A stretch of 64,000 nucleotides of DNA from Panax quinquefolius (Eukaryota; Streptophyta; Magnoliopsida; Apiales; Araliaceae): assembly GCA_020205615.1 (NCBI GenBank), contig CM035152.1, forward strand, positions 115,034,950 to 115,098,949, read 5' to 3'. The notes under the pieces were generated by a model, which was given only the letters and a program-made list of their open reading frames with translations, did no database searches and was not told the DNA's origin. Below, piece by piece: positions 35,831 through 46,867 of this stretch. The translations under genes and the position numbers were made by a program. Positions within the stretch are counted from its first letter, which is position 1. Each line of letters opens with the position of its first letter.

Positions 35831-38027
35831 TTTTTAGCCCTACCCGCGACGACAATGACTCTCACTTTGTTCCCTCTCTATTTTTGGTTTTTCCCTCTCA
35901 GTTTGCCCACTTCTCACCATTGATTATTAGCCTAGATTAGCATAACTTTCAATTGATTTGCTGAATTGATTGTCACTCATCCATCATCATTTCACCTTCA
36001 TCATCTCGCCCGTTTTATTTACCAGCCGCTGCAGTTGATTGCCCACTTCTCACTCACCATTTCATCATCTCTGTTCCCACATATATACAGTATGGAGAGG
36101 CGTATTGCTGAGCTTCTAGAGGTACCATTCCTCCATCTCTCTATTGGCTATTTCCCAGTTGCCACTCTCACTACCATTGCCTTTTGAGGTACAAAATTTG
36201 GTCTCTGTATGTAGTTTAGTTGCTATATTTGCTTATGTTAAGTTGCTTAGTGTTTATCATTTGTTTTGAATTCAAGTCCTGTAATCAAATGTTTCTCTTG
36301 ATTATTTATCCACTTAGTTAAGGAGTTGTTAAGGGGGACAACTTGGGACTGGGATTGGGGTAGATTTTGTTAAATATTGGTAGACTCAAGGTCGAAATGG
36401 TCGTGTTTTTGTTATCCACATTGGGTTGAAATTAAGTTTTCAAGTTGATCTAGAATGGTTATGATGGTTAAAATAACCAATTTTTTTAGGATATTAATGT
36501 TTGAGCCGATGGAGTACTCCTACCGTACCTTTGTGAGAGCTTTGCAAATTTTTAAGAAGCTCAAAAGGTATTGTTGGATGTGCATTCGAGAATTAATAGA
36601 GCAAGGTGTACGATGTACTATCAAAATGAAGAAGGTACGTACGTAGGAATGATTGAAGGAGTTATAAAACCTTCGTACTGAATTATGAAGTTGGTTATAT
36701 AGTAACTCCTATTTATAAACTTCTCCTTAATTGAGGGTAAAACAGTTTAATTAGTAAGGCGTGGTTTCTATTATAAAAGATTAATAATATTAAGAACAAA
36801 GATGATGATTAAGGGAGAGGAGCATTCTCATTTCATATATTATAATTGTATATATGTCTCCCTATCTTCTTTACAATGCTATTATAATAATCAAATAATT
36901 TTGCTCAACGAAATGCTTATAGATAGGCATAAGTCTTTAAATGTATAGCTCAAAAATTAAAAAGAAAAAGAAAACCTTGTTAGACCAATGTATAGCTCAG
37001 GGACATTGGATTTGTTAGTTGTGACTACGGACTTGCAAATACGACTTTTAGTTTAGGAACCTGATATTAAAAACACTACATAGGGTTGTCATATGAAAAA
37101 ACGACTCTGCAAAAGTCATTCTATGAAGAAGTCGTTCAAAATTTGCCAATCTGGTAGCCAACGGATGTTTACTTAATTCAAATCTCTCACATATAGTATG
37201 TGTTATATTCTTCAAGTAAGATGTCATGAGCTCTATTGTAAATGTAATGCTAGTTGAATATATAGTTTTATATTGTACACCATCTTTCCCGAGGGCAAGC
37301 ACCACTTATGTTCCTTCATGTTTTCTCTCTAAATCATAAACAATCTCTCAATCGTAAATTATGGGTTCAAATCCACAATTATTTATAATGGCTTGATCAT
37401 GCTATTGTATCTTGGATGTGATGAAGCCACCATAGTTGACAGTAAATTAATATGCTTCTTGCAGAAGTAGAAAGAGGTAACTCTTTTGTACAAAATTTGG
37501 TCTTTGAGCATTTGGACTTGCTTCAATTTCAGGTTTCTATTCTTTTGGTATATATCCTTCCTACTTTGTGTGTTTGCTTGTCTTAACATAGGAACAAAAG
37601 TAGAAGTCAACACGTTTTAATTTATATCCAATGTTGATTTACCTTTGCTGAATGTATTGAATGATAATACATATGCTCATACATATGTGTTTTGATTTGT
37701 TGAAAGATTTTAGGTTTTGATAGGTCAGTTATGTTTTGCAGACAATTAGCATTGTTGGGTTTAGAGATTTTTACCAGATAAACAAAATGAAAGAGATAAT
37801 ATTTGAATAGTGTTGCTATTTGTATTTTTTAATGAACAAAAAAGGAAAGAAAATAGATGGAGTTTTTGTAATCTCTCACACCCTCTACATTACTAACATA
37901 ATGAAACTTATTTTGCTTCACATTATTGGCATTAATGGTTTGAAAGGTGAATGTGTAGTTATATGGAATAATCCTTACTTTCACATGCACATATATTTTC
38001 ATATAGTTTAGGAAACTTAGAAATCCG
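35831..38027 (+). other. CACTA left internal region, no recognised gene
   Basis: About 2.2 kb between the left repeats and the transposase leader. A short frame opens at the ATG at 36092 (MERRIAELLEVPF) and another at 36455, but neither resembles a known protein. A 5' exon or leader of the transposase transcript could lie here. I see no other structure. Confidence 0.4.
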
Positions 38028-38079
38028 TTTGAGATTCACTTATTATGAGTGAATCTCAAATAGTCCCCGTTTTGGGACT
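38028..38079 (+). repeat. Two adjacent perfect hairpins upstream of the CACTA transposase
   Basis: The first is TTTGAGATTCACT, loop TATTATG, AGTGAATCTCAAA (38028-38060, 13 bp perfect stem). One base later comes AGTCCC, loop CGTTTT, GGGACT (38062-38079, 6 bp stem). They lie about 365 bases before the transposase ATG. Function unknown. Confidence 0.85.
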
Positions 38080-38443
38080 GTTGTTGTATGTTTTGATCTC
38101 ACTTAGGTCGGTGTTAACGACTTGAGCACGTCTTTATATTTTTTGAATTTTCGGTCAGTATATATCTCTTGATCTTCTTCGGGTGCATATTTAGACTACG
38201 ACGTGTTAGTCTATTTCGTGTACTTGAAGACCAGAGGGAGGTGCTACCGAAATTTCTGAAAAATTTAAAGATGTGTTCAAGTTGTTTGCATCAGTGAGGC
38301 GACACATCCGGGAATGGGATAGAAGCCTGACCCGTTAGAGGTGGAGATGAAGTTAGGAAACTAATAAACTTGCATATACATTAACTTGGAGACTTGATTG
38401 TGTTTGTCTGACTTTCCATATATATAGTTCACAGTTGTCCAAG

Positions 38444-41400
38444 ATGTCTGTTGATCGAAGTTGGATGGAACGTAGGGTAGCCACTGATAAGAGTGGGCTT
38501 AGCTCTGAGTATCGTAGTGGGGTTGAACAGTTTCTCAACTTTGCGTTTGAGCAAGTCAGCGGCGATGAGATTAGATGTCCTTTTAAGAGGTGTGTGAATG
38601 AAGTGTGGAAGGAAAGGAGTGATGTCATGTGCAACTTATTTGCATATGGGTTCAAGCAGGGTTATACGACATGGATCTATCATGGGGAAACCTGGTTGGA
38701 TGAACATGAATCAGAACCGGAATCCAGAGGTGATGAAACCTTTGACTGTACTAACATGATAGTCGAAGCTGCTGGTTCATACTTCAAGTGGAATACAGAC
38801 AGGGATGGTAGTAGCGTCGAGCAATAGACGAATGATGGGGCTAAGGGTTTCTACGAGTTATTGCATGAAGCAACGACGCCACTGTATGACGGGCACGAAA
38901 AGCACACCGTCTTATCTATCGTGACTAAGTTTCTACACTTCAAGAACGAGCATGACTATAGTGAGAGTGGTTTTAATGAACTGTTAGGCATTGTGAAGGA
39001 GTGCTTACCTGTAGGCAATAAGTTATCAGAGTCGTACTATGATGTAAAGAAAATGGTCAAAAGGTTTAATCTAGGGTATGAGAAGATTGATGCTTGTGAG
39101 AATGATTGTATGTTGTATTACGGTGAACAGAATAAAGATAAGAGGTCATGTGATATTTGTGGTACAAGTAGATATTGTGAATAGCGCAAGAAAAAGGGAA
39201 AAGACGTGCCGAAAAAGATCTTACGTTACTTTTCCATTGCCCCGAGGCTTCAACAGTTGTTTATGTCAACATATACCGCCGAGGATATGAGGTGGCACTC
39301 TACACGGATCATAGTCAAAGGTCAACTGACGCACCCGGCAGATGGGCTTGAGTGGAAAAATTTTGATAACAAGCACCCCTGGTTTGCTGAAGAGGTTCGC
39401 AATGTTAGGCTTGGACTTGCTACGGTTGGGTTTAATCCATTTAACGGGCCTTACACAAAGCCCTACTCAACTTGGCCGGTGATTATTGTGGTGTATAACC
39501 TCCCGCCTTCGATGTGCATGAAAGATCCCTACATGTTCATGCCTTTACTGATTCTGGGTGATAAGAGTCTGAGTAAAGACATCAATGTATACCTCAGGCT
39601 GTTAGTTGACGAGTTGAAGATGTTGTGGGAAAAAGGGGTTCAAACTTATGATGTATCTCTTAAGCAGAACTTTGACATGAGAGAAGTTTTACTATGGACA
39701 ATAAATGACTTCCCGGCGTTAGGAATGATCAGTGGATGGTCGACTCATGGGAGCTTGTCATGTCCCGTGTGCATGGGGTCAATTAAAGCTGCTGTGCGGC
39801 TTAAACATGGGGGGAAAATGAGTTTCTTTGTAACATCCAAACAGTTTTTATCGATTGAACATCGTTATCGATGAATGAGTAGATAATTCAATCAAAAAAC
39901 AGAGAAATGTCAAGTACCTGGCCGTCTTTCTGGGTCAGCAGTGTTGAGTTGGATTATTCATTTGAAGTTTCCCCCTCCATGGAAGAATCACAGATTAGAG
40001 CGAGCTTATGGTTACGACAAGGTTCACAATTGGACACACAGATCCATGTTCATTGACCTGCCTTATTGGGCTACACTCTGCATTCGTCATTGTTTAGATC
40101 CGATGCATACTGAGAAGAACGTATTTGATATCATTTTTTATACAGTCCTAGATGCCACTGGTAGAACAAAGGACAACAACAAGTCGAGGCTTGATTTGGT
40201 AGAAATGAACGTTAGGGAATATCTGTGGCTGTATCAGGATGGTAGTAAGACGGTAACGCCTAAAGCTGAATATACTTTGACCAGGGAACAGTTGATATTG
40301 ATATGTAATTGGATCGATTGGATTGAAGCTCCGGATGGATATTCTTCGAATATAGCAAGGTGTTGTAAAGTCGAAGAGCTGAAGTTTTGGGGTCTCAAAA
40401 GTCATGATTGTCTTGTATTCATGCAGAAGTTGATTCCTATGGAATTTATCAACTTGTTACCGAAACGTGTGGTTGGAGCATTGACAGAGCTTTCTAATTT
40501 CTTCAGAGATCTATGCTTGACGGAGCTTCAGGTCAAAGACAGAGATAAAATGGAGATGCAGATAGTGGAAATAATGTGCAAGTTAGAAATGATCTTCCCT
40601 CCATCATTTTTTGATTCAATGGAGCATTTACCTATTCACTTGCCATACGAAGTTAAGTTTGGCGGTCCCGTACAATATAGATGGATGTATCCATTCGAGA
40701 GGTAATGACATTAATGTTTTTAATACGGTAAAATGTTCATTCTTTTTTGCTAATCTATATATCACATAGGTATATGTGACGTCTAAAGCAAAAGGTGAAG
40801 AATAGAGCCCGTGTAGAGGAGTCGATTGCTGAAATTTATATTATGGAGGAACTTGTTAATTTTTGCTTGTTGTACTTTGAGCCGAATGTTCAGACGAAGC
40901 ACAATCGCTTACGTCAGAATCAGGCTATTGCACACGAGGAAAATGGAGAATTAATGGCCTTTAGTCATCCTCATCGCCCATCATTGATAAAAAAAGGCGA
41001 TTCTTGACCAGATATTAGTATATCATTTGCCACATTGTATGCACTTGTCAGCATGAATGAAGTAGCACCATACATTAAGTAAGTAGTCATAACTATATAC
41101 GTCTGGTGTTATTGTGTCAAGTTCCTTTACAAACACATTGAGTATATAACTGTGTTGTAGTCAATATGATGCTGAAGTACGTGAAGCGAATCCGAGTATA
41201 TCGGACGGGGATTTGTAAAATTTGAGAAATGGAGAATTTGTGCAATGGTTTAAAGATCATGTAAGTTTAACCTTTACAAGTTCAATGAATCTACCATCAT
41301 AGATTTATTCTTATGGCGTAATTAACTTTAGAATATGTTGTGTTAACGTACATTAGGTCCTCACAGATAAGTTAGCTGACAATCGGCTAAAGCTTATAGC

Positions 41401-42091
41401 CGATGGCCTTAAAAGATCTGTAGATACTTATACATGCTGCATTGTCAATGGTTACAGATATAAGTGTTGCGATATTGGGGAAGTAAACCTGGCGATTACG
41501 GTGTTGTGGTGAAAGGTAGTCGCTACGACAACATTTAGGATGACTGGTATGGACGATTGCTAGAAGTTGTCGTGCTCAAGTATTGGGGTCATAAAGAATT
41601 AGTTTGCTTCAATTGTCATTGGTTTGATGTTGAGAATGGAGTTAAAGTAGATAAAAAATCAGGATGGGTGACTGTTAACTCTAAGTCAAAACTAAGACTG
41701 ATGAGTGGTATGGACGAGCCTTTTATTTTAGCAAGTCAAGCAACACAAGTGTACTATGCGCGGAGTGTTAAGAATCCTGCAAGCCCATGGCATGCTGTTA
41801 TAAACACCAAAGCCCGTGGTTTTCAAGGAACAACTCCTCGTCCAGACGATGAACCTTTACAAGTCGAGTCTACTAGTGTCACACCTGCTGATGTGACAAT
41901 TATTAGCGAGTCTAGTGAAGAAGAGGATGATGTTGTCAGCTGTCGAAAGTGAAGACAATGTTGTTGAAGAGGTAGATATAATTGAAGAAATCGTTGAGGA
42001 CGACGAAGATAGTGATGACAACGATAGTGAAGACCTACTGCTCGAAGATGACAATTCTGATATTGATGGCTTTGACGATATAAATGATTAG
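38444..42091 (+). pseudogene. CACTA TNP2-like transposase
   Basis: The ATG at 38444 starts MSVDRSWMERRVATDKSG. An upstream in-frame TTG is not needed. Domain order follows plant TNP2 proteins: a Transpos_assoc-like N-terminus (IRCPFKRCVNEV, GYTTWIYHGE), a TNP2/Transposase_21 core from about 38860 (FNLGYEKIDACENDCMLYY, CDICGTSRY, DMRWHS, GMISGWSTHGSLSCPVCM), a block to 40701 (LDPMHTEKNVFD, LPIHLPYEV, YRWMYPFER; DUF4218-like), and DUF4216-like exons near 41450-41820. Then comes a strongly acidic tail to the stop at 42089. Introns with GT..AG borders are at 40702-40769 and near 41083-41159 and 41262-41357. Up to 40704 the frame is continuous except for point stops (near 38825, 39182, 39871, 39880). 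TGA 40777-40779 and frame changes near 41490 and 41930 follow. Confidence 0.85.
40702..40769 (+). other. Intron in the CACTA transposase
   Basis: A 68 bp intron from GTAATGACA to ATCACATAG. It interrupts the codon for the Arg of MYPFER, and removing it continues the family sequence (YM.RLKQKVKNRARVEESIAE). Confidence 0.75.
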
Positions 42092-42740
42092 GAGTATGTA
42101 CTCTTTGTGTCCTTTTAGTTGTATTCAAATGTAATAGTTTGTAGTAGTGCAATAATTATCTTCAACTTATATTAATCTACTAAATAAGGTGTTAGTTATT
42201 TTAGGTTACTATTTATGTTGTATCCCTTTAGGTTACTATATTTATGTTGCATTCTTTTAGTTGTATCTGTATGTTATCCTCTTTATTACTGTTCAAAAAT
42301 ATAGTATTTATGAATGTTTAATAATATTTTTTTTATAATTTGACAATATATATACATACATGTATACGCACACTTTTAGTTGTATCAATACGACGATCGT
42401 GGTGGGCGATGTGTCGTGGGTAAATGGGCGATGGCGATTCTACAGCGTGATGATCGGTAGGATCATCGGGTATAATTACATATTTTATTAGGATACATCT
42501 TATTATTTTTTATTTTATATTGTATTGACATTATATTCGTTTATATAAATATTGATGTATTTCACTACATAGGTGATCGACGTAGGCCTCCGCGGGGACT
42601 AGCACGTGGCTTGCTAGGGAGTCCCCCCCAGGCGTCGCTTATATGTCGTGTTGGGACTCATAGGTAATTTCATAATCATATATAGTATTACTATAATATA
42701 AGTATTTAGTTCTTATATATTCTTTGTAATTTGCAATGTT
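42092..42740 (+). other. CACTA intergenic region and possible first exons of the second gene
   Basis: The first 270 bases after the transposase stop are AT-rich and empty. Stretches near 42385-42460 and 42573-42662 (RRRPPRGLARGLLGS) are richer in GC and bounded by GT/AG-like signals. They may be 5' exons of the Transposase_24-like gene. This is inference from composition and splice-like borders. Confidence 0.4.
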
Positions 42741-45059
42741 GTAATTTCAATTGTAGTATCCTTGACGCCACGCCAAGGAACATGTTGCTTGGGATTATCC
42801 GCAACCGATTCTCAAGCCGGTGGATGAGGTGGGCGAATGTGGATGACCGCACACGGCAGCTGATTATTGCCGAGTTTAGGGTAGGATGTCAATCATTTAT
42901 ATGCTAGTTTTATATTCCATTTGAATACACTGTTACCTCTTTAATTTATGTTGTCTACTAAGCTTCTTAATGTGTAATGTGCAGAGATATTATCGTTTTG
43001 AGGATGGGCAGAAAGCCCATGGCATGACTGTTCTGCACAGATACCTAGAGATGAATTGGCACAAGTGGGTCTACGACTAGAAGAAGGCCCATATGAAGAT
43101 GGCTGATGGACAGACACTTAAGGATGTCCGATCAGATTTCATATTTGCTGCGGTGTGGGACCAGATGTGCAGTATTTGGGACGGCGAGGCCTTCAAGAAG
43201 ATGTCGGCACATCATTCAGCTGCCCAACAACAGAGTTGTCTCCCCCACTGCACTGGGTCTCAGTCGTACGACCTGTACCGGGAGAGACTCGAGGTGAGTT
43301 TAAAGCATGTACCCTCTCGCTTAGAGTTTTGGTGGCATGCCCACCAAAAGAAAGGTGACGGTGGTTATATCTCACCTGAGGTAGAACGCATTGCTGTAAG
43401 TTATTTAATTCTCTTATTTAGTATGTATTTAAAATTCGGATATTCTTTTGTATTATTTCATTTTATTCTTTGCGTATCATCTACTAATGTGTTTTTTTCA
43501 ATGACGGTTTGAGGATCTTGCGGTGGCTGGAGAGGCCAATGAGGTGACACTCAAAGTGAGGCGAGTCTCACGTGTGCAGAGACGAGGAGATAGAGAGGTG
43601 GTGCAAGCTATATAGGGGGCCAGAAGAAGGGTAGAGTTATGGGCATTCCCCATGTCCCAGCTTACACCCTAGTCCCTGCTACGAGATCTCGACAGCGCCC
43701 ACCCACTGGAGGTAGTGGTGCGAGTGGATCGGGCGCCGACCCTTTATTATCGACGACTTCTTCCGGCGGATCATAGAGGGGTGCATGGCGAGCGGTGTTG
43801 TGCGATCAAAGCGCACCATCACTGAAAGCAGATCTACCGGTTGGCTCGGGGAGGTTGTCCACGGCTCTATAGATCCTACGATTTAGTTGCGACCTCATGG
43901 TGGGTGTAGTATGGGAGGAGGCCATCCACGTATGTGCAGTTGTCTTGGCCAACATCTTTCCACCACATATTCGACAGGTAAAAATAATTAAATTCTGTAT
44001 TTCCTTATTTAATTTATGTAATTTATAATTATAATTTGTAATTGTATTTCTATGCCACACAAACACACACATAGCACCGTGTAGGTATTAGACACGCGTT
44101 AGAACTTACGGGACTCGATTCTGATATATGGAAGCCGAGTTATCGCTTAGTTTGCAAAACTCACCAACACTTAGGCAAAAAGCTGAAAAATAGGTTAAAA
44201 CCCGCCTCGATCATATAAACGCCACACAAACACACACATATATCACTGCGTAGGTATTAGACATGCATTAGAACTTACGGGACTCGATTCTGATATTCGT
44301 AATCCGAGTTATCACCCAGTTTGCAAAACTTGCCAACACTTAGGCAAAAAGCCAAAAAATAGGTCAAAACCCACCTCGGTCGTCCAAATGCCATGCAAAC
44401 ACACACATAGCACTGCGTAGGTATTAGACATGTGTTAGAACTTACAGGACTAGATTCCGATATACGGAAGCCAAGTTATCGCCCAGTTTGCAAAACTCGC
44501 CAATAATTAGATAAAAAGCCAAAAAATAGGTCAAAACCCGCCTCGGTCGTCCAAATACCACGAAAACACACACATAGCACCGCGTAGGTATTAGACACAC
44601 GTTAGAACTTACAGGACTCGATTCTGATATACGAAAGTCGAGTTATCGCCCAGTTTGTAAAACTCGCCAACACTTTAGGCAAAAAGCCGAAAAATAGGTC
44701 AAAACCGCCTCGGTTGTCCAAACGCCACGCAAGCACACACATAGCACCGTGTAGGTATTAGATACGCGTTAGAACTTATGGGACTCGATTCGATATACGG
44801 AATCCGAGTTATCTCCCAGTTTGTAAAACTCGCCAACACTTAGGCAAAAAGCCGAAAAAGAGTTATTTTGGACTTCGTTATTAATATTTTAATTTTGTAG
44901 GGTCTTGTTGATGAGACTCATGGGGGTGGAGATGGAGGCACAAGCGATGCCCGTGGAGGAGATGGTGATGATCGCCGGGCTGATGCTGATGAGACTATAG
45001 AGGATGGGACCGGTGATGGGACTGGAGGCGATGACACAAAGATTCGTGATCTTGGGTAG
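42741..45059 (+). pseudogene. CACTA second gene (TNPA / Transposase_24-like)
   Basis: Exons are inferred. About 42757-42881 gives ILDATPRNMLLGIIRNRFSSRW. About 42986-43395 gives RYYRFEDGQKAHGMTVLHRY, then WDQMCSIWDGEAFKKMS and FWWHAHQKKGDGGYISPEVE. About 43513-43978 and 44901-45059 follow, the last Gly/Asp-rich and ending in TAG at 45057. The WDQMCSIW..E.F...S and final HQKKGDG.Y.....E words match the plant Ptta/En-Spm Transposase_24 family, whose members in En/Spm bind the element ends. An in-frame TAG lies at 43078-43080 and another in the 43513 exon. The last intron (about 43979-44900) holds a tandem array. Confidence 0.7.
44054..44860 (+). repeat. Tandem array of 167-169 bp units in the last CACTA intron
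   Basis: Units start at 44054, 44221, 44390, 44557 and 44724, each opening with CACRCAARCACACACATA or a close variant. Each contains GTAGGTATTAGACAYG, GAACTTACGGGACTCGATTC and AGGCAAAAAGCC. There are about 4.8 copies, perhaps 85-90% alike by eye. The array lies between a GT donor near 43979 and the TTTTGTAG acceptor at 44900. Confidence 0.9.
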
Positions 45060-45284
45060 TAGTTAGTTTATATTTATATTTTGACTTTTATGTATGTATT
45101 TAGATTTTGAGTTATACAGACTTGAGTTTGGTATCTAATTATATTGATTGTTGATAGTAAAAGATATGATTGTTATTGATATACGTACATTGTCATTATT
45201 TGTTTTTCTTTAGTTTATAACAGGTACAATGTATATGTAAATGAACAGGGGACTTTTGCAATTTTAATAAAATTTTTTTGAGGT
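45060..45284 (+). other. CACTA 3' untranslated region
   Basis: AT-rich DNA after the TAG of the second gene. No ORF or known motif is seen. The subterminal repeats start just after it. Confidence 0.5.
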
Positions 45285-45690
45285 GGGTCATTAGCGACGG
45301 GTCATTGGCGATGACGTGATATTGGTAATGACCTACAACAATGGTTGCAGATATAAATTACATAGAGGTCATTAGCGACGGTGATATACCCATTGGTGAC
45401 GGGGATGCCGTCAGTAATGACTGTATTATCAAAATTAAAGAATGGTTATTACCGACGCTTCCGTCGTTGGTGCCGCCGCTAATGACATATTCCTGATGGC
45501 ATGCCATCGACAATGATCCCGTCGGCAATGACATAGTTCCCGACTACGAGCGATGGGAGCGAGGCGGACGACTGAGGGGCGACAATGGGCGACGACGATG
45601 GCCGTCATGATGACCTCATTATCGAACTGGCAGAAGAGGGTCATTAAGCACAAAGATAGCCCGTCGGCAATGATTGATTTTTTTGTAGTG
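45285..45690 (-). repeat. CACTA right terminal and subterminal repeats
   Basis: Repeated TTAGCGACGG, TTGGCGATGACG, GCCGTCAGTAATGA and CCCGTCGGCAATGA motifs in both orientations, ending in TTTTTTTGTAGTG. They mirror the left end. Confidence 0.85.
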
Positions 45691-45991
45691 TGAATTTTGT
45701 AGAAGGGAAGATAGAGCTCTGAGAATTCAAAATTGAGAGAGTGAATTTGATAGATTTATGGGAAAGGGTTTTGAAATAAGTTGTCTTTTCAACTTTGTGC
45801 GCTTACTGGGGAGCGGCTATTAAATGGGAAGTTGTGATTGTAGACGTGGGGGACTGTTGGTGGGTCTGTACTTTATGTGCTAGACAGATTTTCAAGGAGG
45901 TTGTGCTTTGCAACATTTATTCTTAATTATTGGGCTTTGTTTGAAGGATTCTTCAATTAAATGTTTCATTTAACAAAAGACTGTGGGGCAA
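45691..45991 (-). other. Tat-1 extra-ORF upstream region and polypurine tract
   Basis: Minus-strand promoter and leader region of the antisense extra ORF, cut from its ATG by the CACTA element. Ignoring the CACTA element, the ATG lies about 340 bases from the 3' LTR. In Tat-2 the distance is about 327, so the layout is conserved. CAAAAGACTGTGGGGCA (45975-45991) is the plus-strand polypurine tract. Confidence 0.65.
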
Positions 45992-46417
45992 TGTTGGGGT
46001 GTAACTATTTGGTCCAAATTATATGGTGGGCTAAAGCCCACATGAAGGTATTTAACCCTACGTAGGAATCTATGTAGGTAGTTTAATATTTTAAGGAATT
46101 AAAGATTCCCAATTACATTTAATTTCCAACTCGTAAGGAAAGTGTTAGGATGTAATCCGACTTCATTTTTTTATCAGGAAGGAGGTGTGCTCATTATAAA
46201 TACATGGCTATACCCTAATCATCAAGTACACACAATATTATATTTCACCACTAGAACTTAATACCTCTATTGTTAACCTTATTCAACTGTACTTATTCTC
46301 ACACCAGAGCTATCCCCCGGCGGTCCAAGCCATCAAGCTTTTGGTGTGACTTCGTTTCTGTACAGTATTTAACGTGCTTTGGTGATTGAGCTACGTGGAC
46401 AAATCTTAGCATTAATA
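45992..46417 (+). repeat. Tat-1 3' LTR
   Basis: An LTR of 426 bp from TGTTGGGGTG to ATTAATA, with TATAAATACA at 46195-46204. GTTAG follows at 46418-46422. The final CA is mutated to TA. Confidence 0.9.
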
Positions 46418-46422
46418 GTTAG

Positions 46423-46541
46423 GAATCTTTGATTCCTTAAAATTCTCTAGCTGCCCAAAACAGATTCCTACGTGGGGAAACTTCTTCCACATGGACTATA
46501 GCCCACCGAATCAACCAGGACCAAATAATCATGCCCCAACA
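46423..46541 (-). mobile_element. Tat-2 3' LTR, second part
   Basis: The remainder of the LTR split by Tat-1, ending at ATGCCCCAACA (46541). The reversed polypurine tract TTGCCCCCTAGTCTTTT follows directly (46542-46558). This shows that the Tat-2 body lies to the right and runs on the minus strand. Confidence 0.85.
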
Positions 46542-46867
46542 TTGCCCCCTAGTCTTTTATTATAATGGGATATTTAATGAAAGAATCCAAAAAATAGCTT
46601 TAATGCAAATACCAAAAGACATGCCTCGCCCCATGTGTAAATACCGGTCCCACATCCATAATTATTGGCCATTTTTTGGGTAGCGTGCACAATTGCTTAG
46701 TTATATCAAAAGTCCCCCCATCCAAATCAAGCGCCACACTTAGCATTTTAGATTTTGAATTTTGTCTCTCGAGCTAACATCACCCTTTCTCTGCTACCGT
46801 CTCCTTCGATCAAACTCCGACAACTCCAGTCAGCCTCCAGTAGTTCCGATCACTCTCCCAAGCTCCA

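Larger units (their letters stand above)
35568..45690 (+). mobile_element. CACTA (En/Spm) DNA transposon inserted in the Tat-1 extra ORF 5' region
   Basis: The left end is CACTACAAGAAAAAGGG and the right end, reversed, CACTACAAAAAAATCAATC. Flanks are TGA at 35565-35567 and at 45691-45693, the 3 bp duplication typical of CACTA elements. Both ends carry subterminal GCCGACGG or GCGACGGG motifs. Inside are a TNP2-type transposase gene (38444-42091) and a second, TNPA/Transposase_24-like gene (42741-45059), both on the plus strand. Length is 10,123 bp. Nonsense codons in the transposase suggest it is no longer autonomous. Confidence 0.95.

Noticed and set aside
38028..38079. Bacterial-type transcription terminator
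   Set aside because: The context is a plant transposon, no U-tract follows, and the stem is AT-rich.
41823..42152. Minus-strand ORFs rich in Ser or His behind the CACTA transposase
   Set aside because: They are the shadow of the acidic Asp/Glu tail of the transposase on the plus strand.
44054..44860. Possible CRISPR-like array
   Set aside because: Units of 167-169 bp are repeated along their whole length with no unique spacers, in an intron of a plant transposon.
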